A stretch of DNA of 64,000 nt, from contig NC_047493.1 in the NCBI RefSeq assembly GCF_002079055.1, positions 434,001 to 498,000 of the forward strand, read 5' to 3'. A model generated the notes under the pieces. That model was not told the DNA's origin, ran no database searches, and saw only the letters and a program-made list of their open reading frames with translations. The position numbers and the translations under genes are program-made. Numbering within the stretch: the first letter of the stretch is position 1; every line of letters begins with the position of its first letter. Shown piece by piece: positions 59,668-64,000 of this stretch. Origin of the DNA: Saccharomyces paradoxus (taxonomy: Eukaryota; Ascomycota; Saccharomycetes; Saccharomycetales; Saccharomycetaceae).

Positions 59668-61368
59668 CTAGCGAATTTGATTGAATGCATCGAATATTAA
59701 CGAATTCGGCTGTACTTTCGCTTTTGGTTTATCAAAAAGCTTCCAATATCGTAATGTTTCGTCCCCAGCCCCAGAAACTACCGTGATTCCATCATTGGAT
59801 AATGTTAAATGCAGAACTCTGAAACTATGACCCTTCAGAATTGCAATTGGATCCATAGAATGACAGTCCCATAAAGTTAAGTTATATTTTGAGTAACCAT
59901 GCGATGTCACAAGCTCGTTAGTATTTTTTGACCATACCATATTACATATTTGAGAGCCGCTATCTATATCACTTATCTTTGTTGACGTATTGACGTTCCA
60001 AATTTTTAATCTTCTATCTGCTGTACCGCCGCCGGTAGCCAATATTCCTCGTTTATGGGGAGACCAGGCCATTGCCTTCACAGCAGCCTTATGCTCGTCA
60101 AACGTCAAAATTGGAGATTTTGACGTTCCCTCGTAAACATGAACCATGTTATCGTTACCACCCGAGGCAAGTTTGTTATCTGCTACATTCCACTTTAAGC
60201 CACAGACTTCCTGAGTATGCGATTCTATAGTTTCAAAAAAAGGATCAGGCATTCTAACATCTCTATGCAGTATTCGATGATCTCTACTTCCAGACGTTAA
60301 AACATGGTTATTCCAAGATAAACACGCTACTCTGTCGACATGCCCCGACAACGTTCTGATACATTTTCTTTTTATTACGTCATAAATCTCTACAAGTCCA
60401 TTTGCTTGGCCTACTGCCAGATGAGAGCCTGCTCCAATCCAGCTTAGGCTTGTATATTCATTTTCCGTGTCGCATAAGTGCACAACATCGCCGCTGTTAT
60501 TATCTGTTAAAAATATCGATTTCCCAAGAGCAACCGCCAAAACATCAGTACTTGACCAGTCTATCAAGCTATAGTAAAAATCGTCTGCTAATGATGGAGC
60601 ATCTAAAACTCTATAAGGAACTTTCGCTATTTGTCTAAATTGCTTCCCAGGTGATAATAGGAGCTGTTTGGAATCTGGCCTAACTGGCGACATCGAATCA
60701 AAAAATTGAGATTGTAGCAGAGAGGCCGCAGATAGCCTCCTGCCTTGGCGTTGCTGATAGGTCAACAGGCTGGCGCCTCTAACCGAATTGCTCGAAGGCC
60801 TCGTGACTTCATCTTGCTGCGATGTGAAAAGACGCCGAGGGGTGACTGGCGTGGAATGTGGAGAAAATTCTTCTAGACTGGGTTCTTCGGGAGGTGGAGT
60901 CGATACTCGTTCCAATTCATAACCGTAGCTAGTTGCATTTTCTGTGTGTACGTTGCCTCTAGTACATGGTCTCGTATTCTTAATACGATCTATACTACTT
61001 TCTGAGCCCACTGTATCCTTACTTAGCATTTCACCAAAAAGCTCATTCTTCAGCAAAGTATTATACGTTTCATGTGCTTGTCTTTCCTTTTGGTACTCCA
61101 CTTGATCTTCTGTGCTCGATGGATTAAGGGCTGGAACGCTTGCCATGCTACTGATCGAAACGATGGAATTGAAATCTATGTCTGTTCGGGCAGGAATATA
61201 CCTATCTCCATATACCGTAGACGGCCTAGATCGCCTGGAGGGGGACGAAACTAGTGAGGCAGACGACGAACTGGATATTGGCCGTTTCGATACCCTCTTA
61301 CTTTCAGAACCCTTGAGCGGAGAGGAGGAAGGCGTATTATTCATGAACGGATTTAAGTTTGTGGGCAT
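59668..61368 (-). CDS. CDH1: Cdh1, activator of the anaphase-promoting complex
   Basis: The 566-residue WD40 protein recruits KEN- and D-box substrates to the APC/C from late mitosis through G1. The C-box DRYIPAR is at residues 55-61. Many S/TP sites in the N-terminal half (SSPSRR, STPPPEEP, STPVTPRR) are Cdk targets that keep it off in S and G2. The propeller spans about 250-545, with GSRDHRILHRDVR and GAGDETLRYWKLF. The C-terminal IR dipeptide docks on Cdc27. Length matches S. cerevisiae. It is divergent from ERP6. Confidence 0.96.
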   Translation of the reverse strand: MPTNLNPFMNNTPSSSPLKGSESKRVSKRPISSSSSASLVSSPSRRSRPSTVYGDRYIPARTDIDFNSIVSISSMASVPALNPSSTEDQVEYQKERQAHETYNTLLKNELFGEMLSKDTVGSESSIDRIKNTRPCTRGNVHTENATSYGYELERVSTPPPEEPSLEEFSPHSTPVTPRRLFTSQQDEVTRPSSNSVRGASLLTYQQRQGRRLSAASLLQSQFFDSMSPVRPDSKQLLLSPGKQFRQIAKVPYRVLDAPSLADDFYYSLIDWSSTDVLAVALGKSIFLTDNNSGDVVHLCDTENEYTSLSWIGAGSHLAVGQANGLVEIYDVIKRKCIRTLSGHVDRVACLSWNNHVLTSGSRDHRILHRDVRMPDPFFETIESHTQEVCGLKWNVADNKLASGGNDNMVHVYEGTSKSPILTFDEHKAAVKAMAWSPHKRGILATGGGTADRRLKIWNVNTSTKISDIDSGSQICNMVWSKNTNELVTSHGYSKYNLTLWDCHSMDPIAILKGHSFRVLHLTLSNDGITVVSGAGDETLRYWKLFDKPKAKVQPNSLIFDAFNQIR

Positions 61369-61717
61369 GCAACTAAAACTAGATGAAGATCAGAAGAAAG
61401 GGTGACAAAGGTCGAAGTTAGGGGGTGAACCGAGTCTAAGATGACCAAGTTTAACATGTCGTAAATCCATGAAGTTACTCTTCATCGCAACATTAAAAGC
61501 TAGAAGCGGTGCAAAAAACCATTTTGTGTGGGATGAAAAAACGTCGTAGGATGAGCAAGTCGTTCTTCGGGTAAGAAACTAACATTCGACATGACAAGAT
61601 ATGATAGAGCGGGGCGTATTGCCCAGAATTCCATTGTCAGACTCTATTAATGAGATTCTGATCAAATTTTCGGTGTCCCCCCCTATTGCCTTAACCTAAA
61701 AGGGCCAAAATTTGCCG
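61369..61717. other. Divergent upstream region of CDH1 and ERP6
   Basis: No gene is seen in this 349-bp interval. A run of seven C lies at about 61677-61683, 35-40 bp before the ERP6 ATG. No factor site stands out. Confidence 0.5.
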
Positions 61718-62368
61718 ATGTTATCACACTACATCTTTCTGGCGTTTGTTTTATTGCCATTCAGAGCTTCCGCGTTTTACTTCTATGGTTACGGTGGAGA
61801 CAGAAAATGTTTCCTGAAGGAATTGTCCAAAGACACTCTTTTAAAAGGTTCTTACAATTTGGGAGTTTACGATGATAAGTTGGCTGATTATGCGCTTCCC
61901 AATTATAATGATTACGGCATAGTTATAGATGTAGAAGAAGTCTTTGATAATAATCATAGAGTGGTCCACCAACAAAGTTCTCCTTCTGGAGATTTCAGCT
62001 TTTTAGCTTTGGAATCTGGAGAATATAAGATCTGTTTTCAATCTCAGGTAAAGAACTGGGTAGGTAAAACTAAAACAAAATTGGAAATTGAATTTGAAAT
62101 CGGTTTTGAAGCTATGTTGAACTTGCAAAGAAAAGAAAGCTTGGAAAGTTTGCACGGAAAAGTCAGTATATTGAATTCTAAAATTATGGATATCAGAAGA
62201 GAGCAACAATTGATGAGAGAACGTGAAGAATCCTTTAGGGACATATCCGAATCTGTGAACTCTCGCGCAATGTGGTGGACAGTAATTCAAGTCACCCTTC
62301 TCATTATAGTTTGTGTATGGCAAATCAAAAGTTTGCGTTCGTTCTTTGTCAAGCAAAAAGTTTTATAA
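61718..62368 (+). CDS. ERP6: Erp6, p24-family cargo receptor
   Basis: The 216-residue type I membrane protein belongs to the p24/emp24 family that sorts cargo in ER-Golgi COPII and COPI vesicles. I start at ATG 61718 ([15 protein letters not shown]); the frame is open two codons upstream from a TTG. The signal peptide covers about 1-19. The GOLD domain (about 20-120) holds the family cysteine pair, C32-type in RKCFLKEL and YKICFQSQ. A coiled-coil stem follows. One membrane segment ([16 protein letters not shown]) precedes a short cytosolic tail. Length equals S. cerevisiae. Confidence 0.94.
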   Translation: MLSHYIFLAFVLLPFRASAFYFYGYGGDRKCFLKELSKDTLLKGSYNLGVYDDKLADYALPNYNDYGIVIDVEEVFDNNHRVVHQQSSPSGDFSFLALESGEYKICFQSQVKNWVGKTKTKLEIEFEIGFEAMLNLQRKESLESLHGKVSILNSKIMDIRREQQLMREREESFRDISESVNSRAMWWTVIQVTLLIIVCVWQIKSLRSFFVKQKVL

Positions 62369-62667
62369 TCGTAAATATCAAGAATTGAACCCAAAACAGA
62401 CCTATGTGAGAATTTTGTTATTTCGATGATTTAATTTCAATCTATATACATGCATTATTATCCCGACGCTTCATAGTGTAGTCATTAAATGAGTATATAC
62501 ATATATATACTAACCTAGAAGCCATCAAGATGTTTTAGGTTGTTTGTGTTTCAATTCTTATATTCATCTATAAAGACAGAATAAATATATACGGTGCGTA
62601 TCAGATATACTATATCGACGTATTATCTTTCCATAATCGGACCAAAGAGCTCTCCTGACTATTGCTT
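62369..62667. other. Convergent 3' ends of ERP6 and ERG26
   Basis: This AT-rich stretch holds TATATA elements near 62494-62512, which probably act in 3'-end formation. No gene is seen. Confidence 0.5.
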
Positions 62668-63717
62668 TTACAAACCTTCGTCCATCCAAGCTAACGTTTT
62701 GTTGATACCTTCTTCAATACCAACTCTTGGTGTGTAGCCTAGCAACTTCTTGGCCTTCGCAATGTTATGATAACGGTATGCACACACAATCTTGACTCTA
62801 AATGGGGTCAAACCTGGCTCTTTACCCAGCATCTTGGATACCCATTCTGAAAGATAACCGGCACAAATTGCAACCGGCCTTTTCAAAACAATAACACGCT
62901 TATCAATATGACCATCTGCCTTCCATACAGTACGAGCTAAGGCCCAAAAATAAGTGGGAGTATCATTTGTAATGAAAAAAGTTTCACCAGAGACAGCTGT
63001 TCTTGTTTCTGGATTGAGAAGCTTTTGTGCAGCCAAGACATGAGCGTCGGCAACATTGCCAGCATAAGTCCAATCAAATAAATTATTATTATCACCAATT
63101 TGGAACTTCGATTGTCCCAATTTCGCAACCTGTCTTAGACCAGGAACCAATTGCCTATCACCTGGCCCAAAAATACCAGCTGGGCGAAGAGCAACAGTAT
63201 AGAAACCACTATCTGGATCATTTGCTTTCAGGACCATTTCTTCGGCGATAGCCTTTGTCTCATTATACGCGTCCATAGGAACTTCTGGGATCGGCCAGGT
63301 TTCATCTGCATTGTGCACGTCTTGCCCGTTAAAGATAACACCTGCAGAGGAAGTATATACAAGTATATTAACGCCACATTTCTTGCACATGTCTATCACA
63401 TTACGGGTTCCCTTAACATTCACTATATCATAAATGTCTGGATTTTGACCATGCATTGGAGAAGCACAATGAACAACAACATTTGCTTTACTTTCGTTGA
63501 TAGCATTTTCCATATCATTTGGGGATGTTAAATCACCCTTGTGAAATTTTATGTTATCTACATTAAAAGTGAATTGTTTCGAAAGTTTTTCAGGGAGGTC
63601 CCTAACGTCAAAAATGTGGATGTCTGGTTTGGGATTTATATCAAAGAATTGCTGAATTAAATGCAATCCAAGGAAGCCAGAACCACCGATAATTAAAACT
63701 GAATCTATGTTTGACAT
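62668..63717 (-). CDS. ERG26: Erg26, sterol C-3 dehydrogenase (C-4 decarboxylase)
   Basis: The 349-residue ER-associated enzyme of the short-chain dehydrogenase family oxidises the 3-hydroxyl and removes the C-4 carboxyl during demethylation, working with Erg25, Erg27 and the scaffold Erg28. The NAD-binding loop GGSGFLG is at residues 11-17. The catalytic pair is in YNETK, with the conserved Ser in YTSSAGV. A C-terminal membrane-associated segment may be present around RPVAICAGYLSEWVSKML. Length matches S. cerevisiae. Confidence 0.96.
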   Translation of the reverse strand: MSNIDSVLIIGGSGFLGLHLIQQFFDINPKPDIHIFDVRDLPEKLSKQFTFNVDNIKFHKGDLTSPNDMENAINESKANVVVHCASPMHGQNPDIYDIVNVKGTRNVIDMCKKCGVNILVYTSSAGVIFNGQDVHNADETWPIPEVPMDAYNETKAIAEEMVLKANDPDSGFYTVALRPAGIFGPGDRQLVPGLRQVAKLGQSKFQIGDNNNLFDWTYAGNVADAHVLAAQKLLNPETRTAVSGETFFITNDTPTYFWALARTVWKADGHIDKRVIVLKRPVAICAGYLSEWVSKMLGKEPGLTPFRVKIVCAYRYHNIAKAKKLLGYTPRVGIEEGINKTLAWMDEGL

Positions 63718-64000
63718 ATTTGCCTTTTTGCTTATCCTTTCCAGTTAGAGTTCAGATGGGATTGGACAAAAATTGGCAGCCTGTACGATTGTATATTCTA
63801 TTTTATAGCTGCAACATAATCTTTTCCTTGCAGACTTATATGAGATTTTTAAACGATACCATTTTTCGAGAACAATAAACGATCTATGGGGTCTATCGGA
63901 CCGAGAGATGTAAAATCCATAAACACCGAACAACAAAATAAATTCTAGAAAAAAAAATTCAAGATAAATATTTTTTAAACTTTCCGAACAATTAATAAAA
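63718..64000. other. ERG26 upstream, pericentromeric edge
   Basis: No gene is seen. In S. cerevisiae CEN7 begins about 400 bp upstream of ERG26 (from memory), so the centromere would start just beyond the window. The final bases contain TTTCCGAA, but the other CDEIII positions do not fit. Confidence 0.5.

Noticed and set aside
63960-64000. Possible centromere CDEIII at the right edge (TTTCCGAA)
   Set aside because: The flanking CDEIII positions do not fit, no CDEI precedes it at the right distance, and S. cerevisiae synteny puts CEN7 just beyond the window.
1-64000. CRISPR arrays, prophage, intact transposons or a new multi-gene system
   Set aside because: None seen; every long frame is a known single-copy yeast gene in conserved order.

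Overview
The window is nuclear DNA of a budding yeast of the genus Saccharomyces. About 31 complete protein genes follow the order known for the left arm of S. cerevisiae chromosome VII, from HOP2 (YGL033W) to ERG26 (YGL001C). Signs of yeast include short introns with TACTAAC branch sites, an intron-bearing tRNA-Phe, the RPL30 kink-turn leader and motifs such as PAC/RRPE, PACE, PDRE and the a2-Mcm1 operator. It does not look like the S288C sequence. Proteins I can recall differ from S. cerevisiae by a few percent (Pma1) to roughly 7-10% (Cwh41, Ate1, Pdr1). A sister species such as S. paradoxus, S. mikatae, S. jurei or S. kudriavzevii is likely, but I cannot tell which. These comparisons are from memory, not from alignments.

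Layout. 1-2.4 kb: gene-poor DNA with two orphan open frames, presumably upstream of MIG1, which would lie just left of the window. 2.4-7.2 kb: HOP2 (two introns, meiotic recombination), AGA2 (a-agglutinin), RPL24A, RPL30 (one intron, self-regulated) and CGR1 (rRNA processing). 7.4-8.1 kb: tRNA-Phe and an old delta LTR fragment. 8.5-19.3 kb: a leftward run of SCW11, CWH41, TRP5, PGD1 and PIB2. 19.6-36 kb: STT3, ALK1, GET1, CKB1, JAC1, ATE1, KAP122, YGL015C and PUF4. 36-46 kb: PDR1, ERG4, SCL1, MPO1 and LEU1. 47-56.6 kb: PMA1 and PMC1, two P-type ATPases separated by 3.3 kb with a long regulatory region. 56.9-63.7 kb: COG7, RPN14, CDH1, ERP6 and ERG26. The window stops about where S. cerevisiae synteny places the last few hundred bases before CEN7.

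Functional links. Several genes serve the secretory pathway and cell surface: STT3 and CWH41 in N-glycosylation, ERP6, COG7 and GET1 in traffic and membrane insertion, SCW11 and AGA2 in the wall. ERG4 and ERG26 make ergosterol, and PDR1 controls drug pumps and membrane lipids. PMA1 and PMC1 set the proton and calcium gradients. SCL1 and RPN14 belong to the proteasome system. CDH1 activates the APC; the haspin kinase ALK1 in the same window carries a KEN box.

All host genes listed look intact. I found no CRISPR array, prophage, complete transposon or clearly new multi-gene system. The interest is mainly in regulation: a decoy 3' splice site in HOP2, the RPL30 kink-turn, a perfect 13-bp hairpin behind RPL24A, an in-frame upstream ATG at STT3, an overlapping upstream frame at ATE1, a PDRE inside the PDR1 coding region, a G-quadruplex motif and calcineurin elements before PMC1, and the unexplained 0.8-1.6 kb open frames.
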